A stretch of DNA of 42,665 nucleotides from Verrucomicrobiota bacterium (lineage in GTDB: Bacteria; Verrucomicrobiota; Verrucomicrobiia; Verrucomicrobiales; DEV007), in assembly GCA_018970725.1 (NCBI GenBank), contig JAGWVU010000042.1:1-42665 (forward strand), in the 5' to 3' direction. The position numbers and the translations under genes are program-made. The notes below the pieces were generated by a model. That model worked only from the letters and a program-made list of their open reading frames with translations. It had not been told where the DNA came from and ran no database searches. Positions 26,211 through 34,511 of the stretch are shown piece after piece. Position 1 is the stretch's first letter; the number at the start of each line of letters is the position of its first letter.

Positions 26211-26684
26211 CTACACGAGCAAGGCCGGAGGCGCCGCCTCCAAGCGCCCGCGAATCCAGCCCGGCACTTGGATCGACTCCATGCGCGCTTCCGCCTCCAG
26301 AAACCGGACGCAGACGACGCTGAAACGGCCGGTGGCCGCCAACCGGCGCTGTGTCTCCGGCTCTTTCCAGAACCGGAACACGTAACGGATCGATTTGTTG
26401 CGAACCTCCTCCACCAACACCTCGATCTCGACTTCCTCCTCGAACTCCAGGGGCAGCCGGAAATCAGCTTCCGCATGGACCCGCGGCCAACCGATCCGCG
26501 GTTCCCCCGGGCCGGGCCGGAAGTCATGGACTGAAAATCCGAGGCTGCGGTAGAAGGCATGCTCCGCTTCCTCCATCATCCGGAAGTAGTTCGCAAAGTG
26601 AACGATCCCCGCCATATCGGTCTCGGCGAATTCAATGCGGCGTCGATAGAGAAATCGGTGGGCGGGAACGGCGACGGAATCCAT
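26211..26684 (-). CDS. Hotdog-fold acyl-CoA thioesterase (YbgC/4HBT-like)
   Basis: The 157-residue product shows the hotdog thioesterase start of the YbgC/4-hydroxybenzoyl-CoA class: RRRIEFAETDMAGIVHFANY, with the catalytic Asp (D23) in TDMAG and the following FRMMEEAEH helix. Length fits the family. Members hydrolyse short acyl-CoA or aromatic acyl-CoA thioesters; the exact substrate is not readable. The gene lies 55 bases upstream of the kinase gene on the same strand, separated by an AT-rich stretch (26156-26210) that may carry the kinase promoter. Confidence 0.88.
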   Translation of the reverse strand: MDSVAVPAHRFLYRRRIEFAETDMAGIVHFANYFRMMEEAEHAFYRSLGFSVHDFRPGPGEPRIGWPRVHAEADFRLPLEFEEEVEIEVLVEEVRNKSIRYVFRFWKEPETQRRLAATGRFSVVCVRFLEAEARMESIQVPGWIRGRLEAAPPALLV

Positions 26685-26779
26685 GGGGTGGACTGAACCA
26701 CGAAACCATCCGTCCGGAAAGCCTTGGCGCAGGGTTTCGCTGGAAATCGGAGGCGGGAAGGAGAAGATTGGCGGCGGTC

Positions 26780-27586
26780 ATGATGCTTCCCTTTTGGCAA
26801 ACCTACCAAATTGCCCCCGGGCAGACCCGGCATTGGCAGATCGGTCCCCTTGACCTCTGGGTGCGGCACCTTCCGGGCGAGTGGCAGATCATCCACGAGA
26901 GCGCCCTCGATGACCGCCACGATACCCGCTGGACCTTGGCGGCCGAGTCCGCCTGGCCCTCGGACAAAGTGGTAAATCGATTTTCCGTGGATACCCTCCA
27001 CGCGGATGACCGGATCACCTTGAGCCCCGAACTGCCGGACCGCCCGATCGTTTCCAAACCCACTTCCCGCATCGAAATCCCCGCGGGCACCCATGCCCGA
27101 TTCTACTGCGGCATTCCCCTCAACGTGCGGCTCAAGATCGGCCCGCCCGAATCCCCGCTGGACCTCACCAGTGTTCCCACCCGCTCCCTCTCCCGCACCT
27201 GGTTCGGCACCCCCCAGCAAGGAGAACCCTGTTACGCCACCCTCACCCGGGCCGTCCGCACCCAGGAAGAGCTGCAACCCTACCTCTTCCGCGTGATTTG
27301 CCCCGTGAAAATCCGGAATCGCTCCAACGCCGTGCTCCCGTTCGAACGCATCTGCCTCAGGGTCCAACATCTCGGCATCTACCAGGGGAAAACCTATCTC
27401 TGGACCAACACCTCATCCGTCGTCAAATCCACCTCCCAACCGCTCAGCCAGGTCACCTTCAGCAAGGGAGCCCCCGGTGAGGAACGGGACGCCGTCCTCA
27501 TCACCCCGCCCCGTGAACGCGCCTCCGGCGGAAACCTCCTGCTGCGCACCTTCGGAAATTTGCGCCATCTCGCGGACCTCCGCTGA
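26780..27586 (+). CDS. DUF432 family protein
   Basis: The ATG at 26780 gives 268 residues; the open frame extends farther upstream but overlaps the divergent thioesterase gene. The sequence resembles DUF432 proteins (WQIGPLDLWVRHLPGEWQII ... IEIPAGTHARFYCGIPLNV ... RSLSRTWFGTPQQGEPCYAT ... YLFRVICPVKIRNRSNAVLP ... SQVTFSKGAPGEERDAVLIT). It has no signal or membrane segment. DUF432 genes are commonly next to small MscS-type channel genes, and here the MscS gene follows after 13 bases, supporting the assignment. Its function is unknown; a cytoplasmic accessory of the channel is a reasonable guess. Confidence 0.8.
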   Translation: MMLPFWQTYQIAPGQTRHWQIGPLDLWVRHLPGEWQIIHESALDDRHDTRWTLAAESAWPSDKVVNRFSVDTLHADDRITLSPELPDRPIVSKPTSRIEIPAGTHARFYCGIPLNVRLKIGPPESPLDLTSVPTRSLSRTWFGTPQQGEPCYATLTRAVRTQEELQPYLFRVICPVKIRNRSNAVLPFERICLRVQHLGIYQGKTYLWTNTSSVVKSTSQPLSQVTFSKGAPGEERDAVLITPPRERASGGNLLLRTFGNLRHLADLR

Positions 27587-27599
27587 AGCACTCCCCGCC

Positions 27600-28469
27600 A
27601 TGCCCGACTCCTTGTCCATCGCGCTGCCAGGGCCGCTCGCCGCCCTCCAGCCTTATGCCACTCCGATCGCCCGCAGCCTCGTCATCCTGGCCCTCGGCTT
27701 TTTCCTCGCCCTGATCCTGAGCCAGCTGATCATCCGCCCCCTCAGCGCCCGGCTCTCCGCCCAATCCCGGCTCATCATCCGCAAGGCCGTCAACTACTCC
27801 CTCTCCCTCGTGGTCATCGTCATGATCCTCAAGGAGTTCGGTTTCCAGTTGACCACATTGCTCGGCGCCGCCGGCATCGCGGGCATCGCCATCGGCTTCG
27901 CCGCCCAGACCAGCCTCTCCAACATCATCAGCGGAGTCTTCCTCCTCTTCGAAAAACCGTTCGAGGTCGGCGATGTCATCAAACTCGGCGAACACACCGG
28001 CTTCGTCGAGTCCATCGACCTCCTCTCCCTCACCCTCCGCACCTTCGACAACACCTCCGTCCGCATCCCGAACGAGACCTTGGTCAAGGGCATGCTCATC
28101 AACGTCACCCGCCACCCCATCCGCCGTTACGATATCCAGATTGGGATCTCCTATGACCAGGAGATCGATACCGTCATGCAAGTGCTCCGCGAGGTGGCGG
28201 ATGAAAACCCCCATGTGCTCGTGGAACCGGAACCCCTCGTGGCGTTGACCGGGTTCGGGGAATCGCAGCTCAGCTTCTTGCTCGGGGTCTGGCACGAAAA
28301 GGACGATTTCATCGAAATGCGCAATTCCATCCTCCGGGATCTCAAGACGCGTTTCGACCGGGACGGAATCGAGATCGCCTACCCTCACCGGGTCATCATC
28401 AATCGCCCGGAAAATGGTCCCGGCGTCAGGGCGGCGGAGGCAGGGCCCCCAACTGCACCAGAGCATTGA
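27600..28469 (+). CDS. Small-conductance mechanosensitive channel (MscS family)
   Basis: The ATG at 27600 gives 289 residues. Three membrane helices are visible (about 22-45, 60-79 and the pore helix ~86-115, LLGAAGIAGIAIGFAAQTSL) with the Gly/Ala-packing pattern of MscS TM3, followed by the conserved EKPFEVGDVIKLGEHTGFVE beta domain and RTFDNTSVRIPNETLVKG. MscS channels release solutes on hypo-osmotic shock. It pairs with the preceding DUF432 gene. The last 44 bases overlap the 3' end of the convergent MarC gene. Confidence 0.94.
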   Translation: MPDSLSIALPGPLAALQPYATPIARSLVILALGFFLALILSQLIIRPLSARLSAQSRLIIRKAVNYSLSLVVIVMILKEFGFQLTTLLGAAGIAGIAIGFAAQTSLSNIISGVFLLFEKPFEVGDVIKLGEHTGFVESIDLLSLTLRTFDNTSVRIPNETLVKGMLINVTRHPIRRYDIQIGISYDQEIDTVMQVLREVADENPHVLVEPEPLVALTGFGESQLSFLLGVWHEKDDFIEMRNSILRDLKTRFDRDGIEIAYPHRVIINRPENGPGVRAAEAGPPTAPEH

Positions 28470-29076
28470 GGGTGAATTGCACCGCGATCGCCGTCACGAT
28501 CAACCCCATCAACCGCGTCAGCACCCGCATCACGATCGGTCCCAGCCAGACCGCTCCGCGCGACGCCAGACGCAAGGTCAGATAGGAGACGGCGCACACC
28601 GCCGCGATGCTGAGATAGAGCAATACCCAACTCACCGGACCACTGGCCTGGTTGACCAGGATCAGGGTGTTCGACAGGGCTCCCGGCCCCGCCAGCATCG
28701 GCACTGCCAAGGGCGTCACCGCCACATCATCCTTGGCCGAACCGGCCCGGGCGTCTTCCGCCGTGCCGTGCACCGGAGAATGCTTCGCCTGCAACATGTC
28801 CAAGCCGATCCGCAACAGCAGGATGCTGCCCGCGATCTGGAAAGCCGGCAGGGTCAGGCCAAGCAACTTGAAAATCCACAGGCCGGTGGCGGCAAACCCC
28901 ATCAGGATTACCGCGGCCACCAGACAGGCGATCCGCGCCATCCGCTCCCGCACCGCCGGCGTGTCCTGCGGCGTGATCGCGAGAAACCAAGGCACCAACC
29001 CAATCGGATCCACAATCGCCAGCAGCGAGCTGAAGGCGAGCAGCGCGTAGGCCCACGGATCCATGGGCGCTCCCAT
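28426..29076 (-). CDS. MarC-family membrane protein
   Basis: The 216-residue product has about six membrane helices and the MarC signatures IVDPIGLVPWFLAIT near the N-terminus and TPLAVPMLAGPGALSNTLIL in the middle. A second start at 29064 (MDPW) fits the family equally well. MarC proteins are inner-membrane proteins of unresolved function; the old link to multiple antibiotic resistance in E. coli was withdrawn. It starts one base after the stop of the upstream small lipoprotein gene, so the two are cotranscribed. Confidence 0.93.
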   Translation of the reverse strand: MGAPMDPWAYALLAFSSLLAIVDPIGLVPWFLAITPQDTPAVRERMARIACLVAAVILMGFAATGLWIFKLLGLTLPAFQIAGSILLLRIGLDMLQAKHSPVHGTAEDARAGSAKDDVAVTPLAVPMLAGPGALSNTLILVNQASGPVSWVLLYLSIAAVCAVSYLTLRLASRGAVWLGPIVMRVLTRLMGLIVTAIAVQFTLNALVQLGALPPPP

Positions 29077-29077
29077 G

Positions 29078-29368
29078 TCAGGGTTTGGCGTTGGTTATCT
29101 TGGCGAGATAGGTCAGCGGATCCTTGCGGAAATCCCCCTCACACCCGCTGCAACAGAACTTGACCGTTTTGCCCTCGTAGACAATCGCGGCCGGCTCTCC
29201 CATGCTGCCCAACGGTTCTCCGCTGACCACGCAGACTTTGAGGGGATACCCGTCGCCCAGGGGATACCCGTCCCCTTTCGATGCCTGTTTTTCCTCGCAT
29301 CCCGCCAGAAAGAGCCCGCAAAGCCCCCACATGCCGAGCTGCACCCCCGCCCAGAATCCGGTCCTCAT
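29078..29368 (-). CDS. Small lipoprotein with a YHS/TRASH-like cysteine site
   Basis: The ATG at 29368 gives 96 residues: a signal ending in LFLAGC (lipid-anchored Cys), a tandem GDGYPLGDGYPL duplication, then a compact cysteine domain (KVCVVSGEPLGSMGEPAAIV ... VKFCCSGCEGDFRKDPLTYL). The C-x(n)-FCCSGC-x(n)-F-x-x-D-P pattern is that of YHS/TRASH-like metal-binding modules seen in copper and heavy-metal proteins. It could hold or sense a metal at the outer or inner membrane. It lies between ubiE/menG (31 bases upstream) and marC. Confidence 0.82.
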   Translation of the reverse strand: MRTGFWAGVQLGMWGLCGLFLAGCEEKQASKGDGYPLGDGYPLKVCVVSGEPLGSMGEPAAIVYEGKTVKFCCSGCEGDFRKDPLTYLAKITNAKP

Positions 29369-29399
29369 CCCTCCATTGAAATCCCGTTCCGCCCGCGAA

Positions 29400-30107
29400 T
29401 CAAGCCTTTGTCGCGCCTTCCCCTCCCCGACCCACATAGATCGCGGAAATGCCGCCGCTCAACGGCCGCCATTCCGTCTCCGCGAACCCATTCGCCTGCA
29501 ACAGATCCTGCATCGCCCCGCCGGATGGAAACCGCTCGATCGAGTCCCCCAGATATTCGTAAGCCGCCCGGTTTCCTGTCATCGCGCCCGCCACTACCGG
29601 CAACACCCGGTGCAGATACCAGCGGTAGGGCTCCCGCATCCAACCCGCCGGCAAGGAGAAATCCAGGATGATCAAAACGCCCCGGGGACGCAGCACACGC
29701 CGCATCTCACCTACCGCCCCGGCCCAGGAGGACATGTTGCGCAACCCGTAAGCCACCGTCACCACATCAAAACTTCCGTCCGCGAACGGCAGATCCAGCG
29801 CGTCCGCCTCCAACGTCTTGCGCACCCCGCTCCGGCGCGCCACTTCGAGCATCCCGGGACAAAAATCACTGGCCGTGACCTCGGCCCCGGGGCAGCGGCG
29901 CTGCAATTCCAACGAAAGATCCCCCGTCCCCGCCGCGACGTCGAGGATCTCGCGCGGTTGCTCCGCGGCCACCATGGCGGCGACCCGGCGACGCCAAAGC
30001 ACATCGATGCCCAGGCTCAGGATGTGATTGGTCAGGGAATAACGCGCCGCGATCGAAGAGAAGGCGGCCTTGACGAAAACCGGGTCTTGGTCTTGAGACA
30101 CTCCCAC
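29400..30107 (-). CDS. ubiE: Demethylmenaquinone/ubiquinone C-methyltransferase
   Basis: The 235-residue protein (GTG start at 30107; GTG at 30101 also possible) carries the UbiE/MenG signatures: FSSIAARYSLTNHILSLGID near the N-terminus, the SAM-binding motif LDVAAGTGDLSLEL, and the second motif FDVVTVAYGLRNM with RRVLRPRGVLIILDFS. The C-terminal YEYLGDSIERFPSG stretch is also diagnostic. It methylates the quinone ring in the last step of menaquinone (and/or ubiquinone) synthesis. Whether the organism makes both quinones cannot be read here, so menG is an equally valid symbol. Confidence 0.93.
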   Translation of the reverse strand: MGVSQDQDPVFVKAAFSSIAARYSLTNHILSLGIDVLWRRRVAAMVAAEQPREILDVAAGTGDLSLELQRRCPGAEVTASDFCPGMLEVARRSGVRKTLEADALDLPFADGSFDVVTVAYGLRNMSSWAGAVGEMRRVLRPRGVLIILDFSLPAGWMREPYRWYLHRVLPVVAGAMTGNRAAYEYLGDSIERFPSGGAMQDLLQANGFAETEWRPLSGGISAIYVGRGGEGATKA

Positions 30108-30218
30108 ATTGGTATTTACGCCCGGAGCGCTCCCGGGGACGGCGGGCGAAGCGGAGAATTTCCACGGATTCGCGCGAGCCGCAAGCGCACGCCGAAAAAC
30201 CGGGCTGAATTCGTAACT

Positions 30219-30233
30219 CCCTCAAAAAGAGGG
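30219..30233 (-). terminator. Hairpin behind tRNA-Leu
   Basis: Just downstream of the tRNA on the minus strand, CCCTC and GAGGG form a 5-bp stem (extendable by one T-A pair) around a T5 loop. There is no T tail after the stem, so this is either a weak terminator or a processing hairpin. Confidence 0.3.
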
Positions 30234-30235
30234 AA

Positions 30236-30317
30236 TGCTCTCGAGAGGATTCGAACCTCCACGGGTCTCCCCACTAGATCCTGAATCTAGCGCGTCTACC
30301 GATTCCGCCACGAGAGC
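30236..30317 (-). tRNA. tRNA-Leu (anticodon CAG)
   Basis: The minus strand folds into a class II tRNA: acceptor stem GCTCTCG/CGAGAGC with discriminator A, D-loop GGCGGAATCGGTAGACGC, anticodon stem CTAGA/TCTAG with loop TTCAGGA (anticodon CAG), a variable arm (TGGGGAGACCCGT), and T-loop GGTTCGAATCC. The A73 discriminator and long variable arm fit leucine. No CCA is encoded. Confidence 0.95.
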
Positions 30318-30395
30318 TTTGCGCTTGAGCCGGGAGAAGAAGGTAGAACGGTTCGTGCGGTCCTCAACCGAAAAAATGCCCGCGCCGCAAATCAA

Positions 30396-31628
30396 TCAGG
30401 GTTTGAGGAGCTCACCCAGCTTGCGGATCTCGTTCAAGGGATTGTGTTCGGGAAGGGGATTAGTGATCAGCGGCTGGTAGAGCGGCTTGACCCGGTAAAC
30501 CATAAACGGAGCCATCGCTTCATCCTGCCCGTCGCTGAACCAGGAACAGCGGTTCAGCTGGCTGCAGTAAAAATAGAGCCGGCCATCGCCCCCGAAGGTC
30601 AACCCATCCGGCCAGGCCATCTTTGGATCGGACACATAGGAAATCAGGCGCCGGTCCTTCGGGACGATGATCCGGATCCCGTTGGTCGTCAGATCCCCGA
30701 CATAGATGTTGTCCTTGGAATCGATCGCGATCGAATCACAGATCGGTTTGTCAGAATACTCCTCGACCGCCGCCGCCAGAGCATCCGCCGCCAGACCGGG
30801 ATCGTTGAGGGCGGAGATGGGGATCCGGTAGAGCTTCCGTCCCTTGAGCGGACCATAATACAGATACTTCGCCTTGCGATCCAGCGCGATGGGGTTGACC
30901 CCGGCCAGGGGCTCCGCCCGGGATCCATCCTGACACTGCGCGTGCACCTTGCGCCCGCCCACGAGGAGCGGGATGTCCTGCGGCACGACGCTGCGATGCC
31001 CTTGCAACACGCGGCGGGACACCCCGGTCCGGAGATCGAGCACGATCAGGGCCGCATCCGCCCCGGAGGCTGGATCCGCGATGTAGGCGTGTGTTTCCCC
31101 GGGATTGATCGCAAAATCCGCCACGAAGGAGGTCGCGATGACGGAAGGCTCCGGAAGATGGAAGACACGGTGCAACTTGCGATCCTGAAAGTGCCAGCCC
31201 ACCAACTTCGGCATCTGCTCCGCGCGGCGTCCGTTGTCGAGCATCCAGATGATCCCGCGCTCCCCGCCGTGCACGCCCATCACCGCGTCCAGAACCTCCG
31301 CGCCTTCAGCCGACTCCCGTGCGGCCAGTTCCGGAGAGGGAAAAGCCAGGGATTCCCCCTGACGGTCCACCCGGACGACCCGTTCCCGCGTCTTGAAATA
31401 CTGGTGCAGACCGACGATCAAAGAGTTGTCCGGAGCCACCGCCAAGCCGCTCGGTCCGTGCCGCAACTCCGCGGCCACATCAAGCCCTACCTCCCCGGCC
31501 CACAACGATCCCGCCGACCACACCGCCCCCGACGCGAACCAGGCAACCAAGACGGGCGCAAGGCTCCGACGCCATGTGCCACCCGGGGAGGCGGTCGACT
31601 GAGTGATGCGGACCAACGCGGTTTCCAT
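30396..31628 (-). CDS. Secreted major royal jelly/Yellow-family protein
   Basis: The ATG at 31628 gives 410 residues with a late signal sequence (WRRSLAPVLVAWFASGAVWSAG). The six-bladed propeller pattern of the royal-jelly/Yellow family is clear: GIIWMLDNG, SFVADFAINPGETHAYIADP, ALIVLDLRTGVSRRVLQGHR, GVNPIALDRKAKYLYYGPLK, CDSIAIDSKDNIYVGDLT, WPDGLTFGGDGRLYF and the Arg-Cys-rich end. Bacterial members are exported and of unknown substrate; relatives include lactonase- or dopachrome-like propellers. It is transcribed towards tRNA-Leu and is not obviously in an operon. Confidence 0.85.
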   Translation of the reverse strand: METALVRITQSTASPGGTWRRSLAPVLVAWFASGAVWSAGSLWAGEVGLDVAAELRHGPSGLAVAPDNSLIVGLHQYFKTRERVVRVDRQGESLAFPSPELAARESAEGAEVLDAVMGVHGGERGIIWMLDNGRRAEQMPKLVGWHFQDRKLHRVFHLPEPSVIATSFVADFAINPGETHAYIADPASGADAALIVLDLRTGVSRRVLQGHRSVVPQDIPLLVGGRKVHAQCQDGSRAEPLAGVNPIALDRKAKYLYYGPLKGRKLYRIPISALNDPGLAADALAAAVEEYSDKPICDSIAIDSKDNIYVGDLTTNGIRIIVPKDRRLISYVSDPKMAWPDGLTFGGDGRLYFYCSQLNRCSWFSDGQDEAMAPFMVYRVKPLYQPLITNPLPEHNPLNEIRKLGELLKP

Positions 31629-31817
31629 TCGTACTCGATACGGGAAGCGCCACCTTCCCCAATGTTCATTAGATGCGAAAGATCGCACGCAGTCAAAAAT
31701 TTCCTGCCGTTTCGCTCCGGGTTTTTCGCAATCCGGACAAGCGGAGAAAAATGCTTGGCCACCCGCGGTTTTGGGGCTATCGTCCCACTCGTCCGCGGGA
31801 TCACCGTCCCGCCTTTC

Positions 31818-31890
31818 GGGGCATTAGCTCAGTCGGTAGAGCGTCTCGTTCGCAATGAGAAGGTCAGCGGTTCGAACCCGCTATGCTCCA
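31818..31890 (+). tRNA. tRNA-Ala (anticodon CGC)
   Basis: GGGGCAT/ATGCTCC acceptor stem with discriminator A, D-arm AGCTCAGTCGGTAGAGC, anticodon stem TCTCG/TGAGA with loop TTCGCAA (anticodon CGC, reading GCG), and T-arm AGCGGTTCGAACCCGCT. No CCA is encoded. The GGGGC start, with a G3-T70 wobble, is the alanine identity element. A broken Fic gene lies 86 bases downstream. Confidence 0.95.
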
Positions 31891-31976
31891 GAATCTCAAT
31901 CAGGAAGTCACGACGATTCAGGGGTGAGGTCGTCATTCACTGCGAAGGCAGCGAGGTGGGAGCAACCATCCGGGCT

Positions 31977-32956
31977 TCAGCAGGCGTCGTCCTCGTTCAG
32001 AATCTCAAGGAACTGCGTGTAGGCATAGGTGCGGTTGTATTTGGCGCCGGTGATTTCGTGAAGCATCCCGCGTCGCTCCAGCGTTTGCAGGGCTTTGATC
32101 GCGGTGGGGGCCGAGACGTTGATGGCCTTGCAGGCGCTTGGAGACGACGAGATGGGGACGCGCTGAAGATGTTCGTGGAGACGCAGAACGGAAGCGGCCT
32201 CTCCCTGGATGAGGCGGCGATCCTCCTCGAAGAGTTTCAAGAGGCGGGTCGCAGCCGAAGTGGCCTGCCTCGATGCCTCGACAACGCCGGTCAGAAAGAA
32301 ATCGAGCCAGGCCTCCCAGTCGCCGTTGACGTGGACCTCCTGAAGAAGCCGGTAATACTCCTCGCGATGGCGCTTGAAATAGAGGGACGGGTCCGGACCG
32401 GATCGTCGTGCATGAACTTCTCAAGGGCGCCCAAGCAGCCCAACACCTCGTCGGCCGGGGGCGGGATGAACCGGGCATTGCCAGGTCGGGAACCGCCGAT
32501 CCAATTTTGGCTGCGCCTGAATCCGCCGGGTTGCTGGAGGCTTCCTCGCCCATGAGTCAGGAGTTTGGCATGGATGTCCCGGATGAGCCGATCCAAACCG
32601 TGTTGCATGGCGGAAACGTAGCAGGACACCTCGGTGACATCATCAACCGGGACAGAAGGAGCCCCGTCGATCTCGTGCCGAAGGAGGTCCGATAGGGAGG
32701 ACTGGGTGCCTTCGATTTGGGAGGAGAGGACGGCTTCCTTGCGGATGTAGGTGTAGAGGAAGAGACGGGGATCCGGCAGCACCAGCGAGAGACCATCGAG
32801 CCGCCCGAGCGCGGTGGACGCGGCATCCAGCAGGGTCCCGAGATCACCGTCAAGATCTAACGCCGGAACGGGCGGCAAGGGATGCGGCACGAACGCCCGG
32901 ACCTTCTCGCCCACGGACGAAATTGGAACATGGTGGCCTGTGAGACCTCACTTCAT
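31977..32956 (-). pseudogene. Fic/DOC-family AMP-transferase gene, inactivated
   Basis: Reading from ATG 32956 gives MK, then a stop (TGA, 32950-32948), then GLTGHHVPISSVGEKVRAFV, an otherwise normal Fic protein start; CGA to TGA at codon 3 is the obvious cause. The N-terminal domain is intact (PHPLPPVPALDLDGDL ... RKEAVLSSQIEGTQSSLSDL ... GALEKFMHDD). Near 32390 the frame jumps: after DDPVRT the next recognisable piece is SLYFKRHREEYYRLL in another frame. Family members have about 50 residues between these, including the catalytic HPFxDGNGR motif, which is absent from all frames. The rest (EAWLDFFLTGVVEASRQATS, LLKLFEEDRRLIQGEAASVL, winged helix SAPTAIKALQTLERRGMLHE) continues in the new frame to 31977. 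The product cannot be active. Confidence 0.88.
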
Positions 32957-33173
32957 CGAATTAAAGAAAATCGACGAAATCGTTCATTTGGCGAATGGAA
33001 ATGAAAGCCCGCTTAAATTTGCCTAGGGCAAAATAAAGCTTTCACCGGATTCCTTTCAATCGGGGGGCCGAAATCTCCGGAACGCCGCTGCAGGCTTCTG
33101 CCGTCCATGCCACTGCGGTTCACCGGCGGAAAGGATCAGCGCAAACATCCTCCTGATGCTCAGCCCACAGTCT

Positions 33174-34505
33174 TCAGGGCACCGAGCGCAGCCTCCATTT
33201 CGAGGCATACAGGTCGCTCGTCGATCCCCCTTCCACCTCGCGAGTCCCGAACTTCGCCGGCGCACCAAACGCTCCCGCCATCACCAACTCGTCCGGAGCC
33301 CGGAAGATGAGCGGATAGGCGCTGTCGTTCAACTTGCCTCCGGCCTGCTCCACCCAGAGCAGATCTCCGGTCGCCCCAAAGGCCGCGAGAAAGATGTCCC
33401 CACTCCCACGGGTCGCCAGCCGGTGCCCGGCCAATTCGGTGTCCTGATTGAAATCACCGCAAACATAGGCCGTGCCGGCCCCATCGGTCGCCACGCCAAG
33501 GCAGTAATCGGTGCCCGGTCCGCGCATCGTTTTCGCCCATTGCACCCGCCCCCCGGCATCGAGATGGACGATCAATCCATCGTTGTCCTTCTCTCCGCCG
33601 CTCGCGAAGGTTCGCCCGGCCACTTGCACGGTCCCCTTGAACATCCCGACCCCCCAGACCCGCCCGAGGGCATCACAGGTGATCTCATGGTAAAGCGCGT
33701 TCGGCGTGCCCGGAATCACGCTCGCCCAGACACCTTCCCCCTCTTCCGTCAATTTCAGGACCAGCGCGGCGGTCGTCTTGGAATCGATCCCAACCTGGCC
33801 GAATGCCCCGGTCCCGGACGAGTTTCCCCCGAGGTAAATCTGATCCCTCGCATCGACCGCCACGCCGTGCACGCTCCCGGAAACCGCTCCGGAAGAGGTG
33901 CGATGCCAAATCTCGCGCCCGTCGGCGTCATACTGGGTGCAAAACAATTGCCGCCCGATGGCTCCGGCGACGACGATCCGGCCCTTGGAATCGACGGCAA
34001 TGCCATGGCCATAATCATACCCCTCACCGCCCTTGACGCGGGCCCAGAGCAGCTTGCCGTCGGGGGAAAACTTGGCGGTGAAGGCGTCGTAGCTTCCGGC
34101 ATTGGGCAGCGTTTCCCCATTCACGACCACGTCCGTGCTCTCGAAATGTCCGGTCACATAAGCGTTTCCCGCCGCATCCGCGACCACGCCGTAAGCCCGG
34201 TCCGTCTTGCTCCCGGCGAAAGTTCCCACCCAGAGCACGCGGCCCGCGCCGTCGAGTTTGGCGAGGCACATATCCATTCCCCCGGCAGAGCGATGCGGCT
34301 TGTCACCAAACACCGCATCCCCGACCGACTCGGAAGCCACAAACACATTCCCGGACCGGTCCGTCGCCACCGCCCGTGTCTTGTCATGGGCGGCGCCGCC
34401 TCCCGCGAAGACCCACTCACAGACCGGCGGCCCCGCCGGAAGAGGCGGGATGAACGTGAGGAACATGGGAAAGAAACAGAGCCGGGTCCAGGTCAGGGTT
34501 TTCAT
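33174..34505 (-). CDS. Exported SBBP-repeat beta-propeller protein
   Basis: The 443-residue product has a signal peptide (LTWTRLCFFPMFLTFIPPLPAG) and about seven repeats of the SBBP type. Each runs D-x-x-GN-x-Y/F-V ... F-x-x-DG-x-x-LW, for example ATDRSGNVFVASES, DAAGNAYVTGHFES, VDSKGRIVVAGA, VDARDQIYLGGNSSG, DALGRVWGVGMFKG and TDGAGTAYVCGDFN. Such propellers are exported and usually of unknown function. It is 6 bases beyond the stop of the M81 gene on the same strand and may be read through from it. The 217-base gap on its other side (32957-33173) shows no gene. Confidence 0.85.
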   Translation of the reverse strand: MKTLTWTRLCFFPMFLTFIPPLPAGPPVCEWVFAGGGAAHDKTRAVATDRSGNVFVASESVGDAVFGDKPHRSAGGMDMCLAKLDGAGRVLWVGTFAGSKTDRAYGVVADAAGNAYVTGHFESTDVVVNGETLPNAGSYDAFTAKFSPDGKLLWARVKGGEGYDYGHGIAVDSKGRIVVAGAIGRQLFCTQYDADGREIWHRTSSGAVSGSVHGVAVDARDQIYLGGNSSGTGAFGQVGIDSKTTAALVLKLTEEGEGVWASVIPGTPNALYHEITCDALGRVWGVGMFKGTVQVAGRTFASGGEKDNDGLIVHLDAGGRVQWAKTMRGPGTDYCLGVATDGAGTAYVCGDFNQDTELAGHRLATRGSGDIFLAAFGATGDLLWVEQAGGKLNDSAYPLIFRAPDELVMAGAFGAPAKFGTREVEGGSTSDLYASKWRLRSVP

Positions 34506-34511
34506 CGGTCT

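Noticed and set aside
31818-33173. Genomic island integrated in tRNA-Ala
   Set aside because: A broken gene lies next to the tRNA, but I found no direct repeat of the tRNA 3' end downstream and no integrase.
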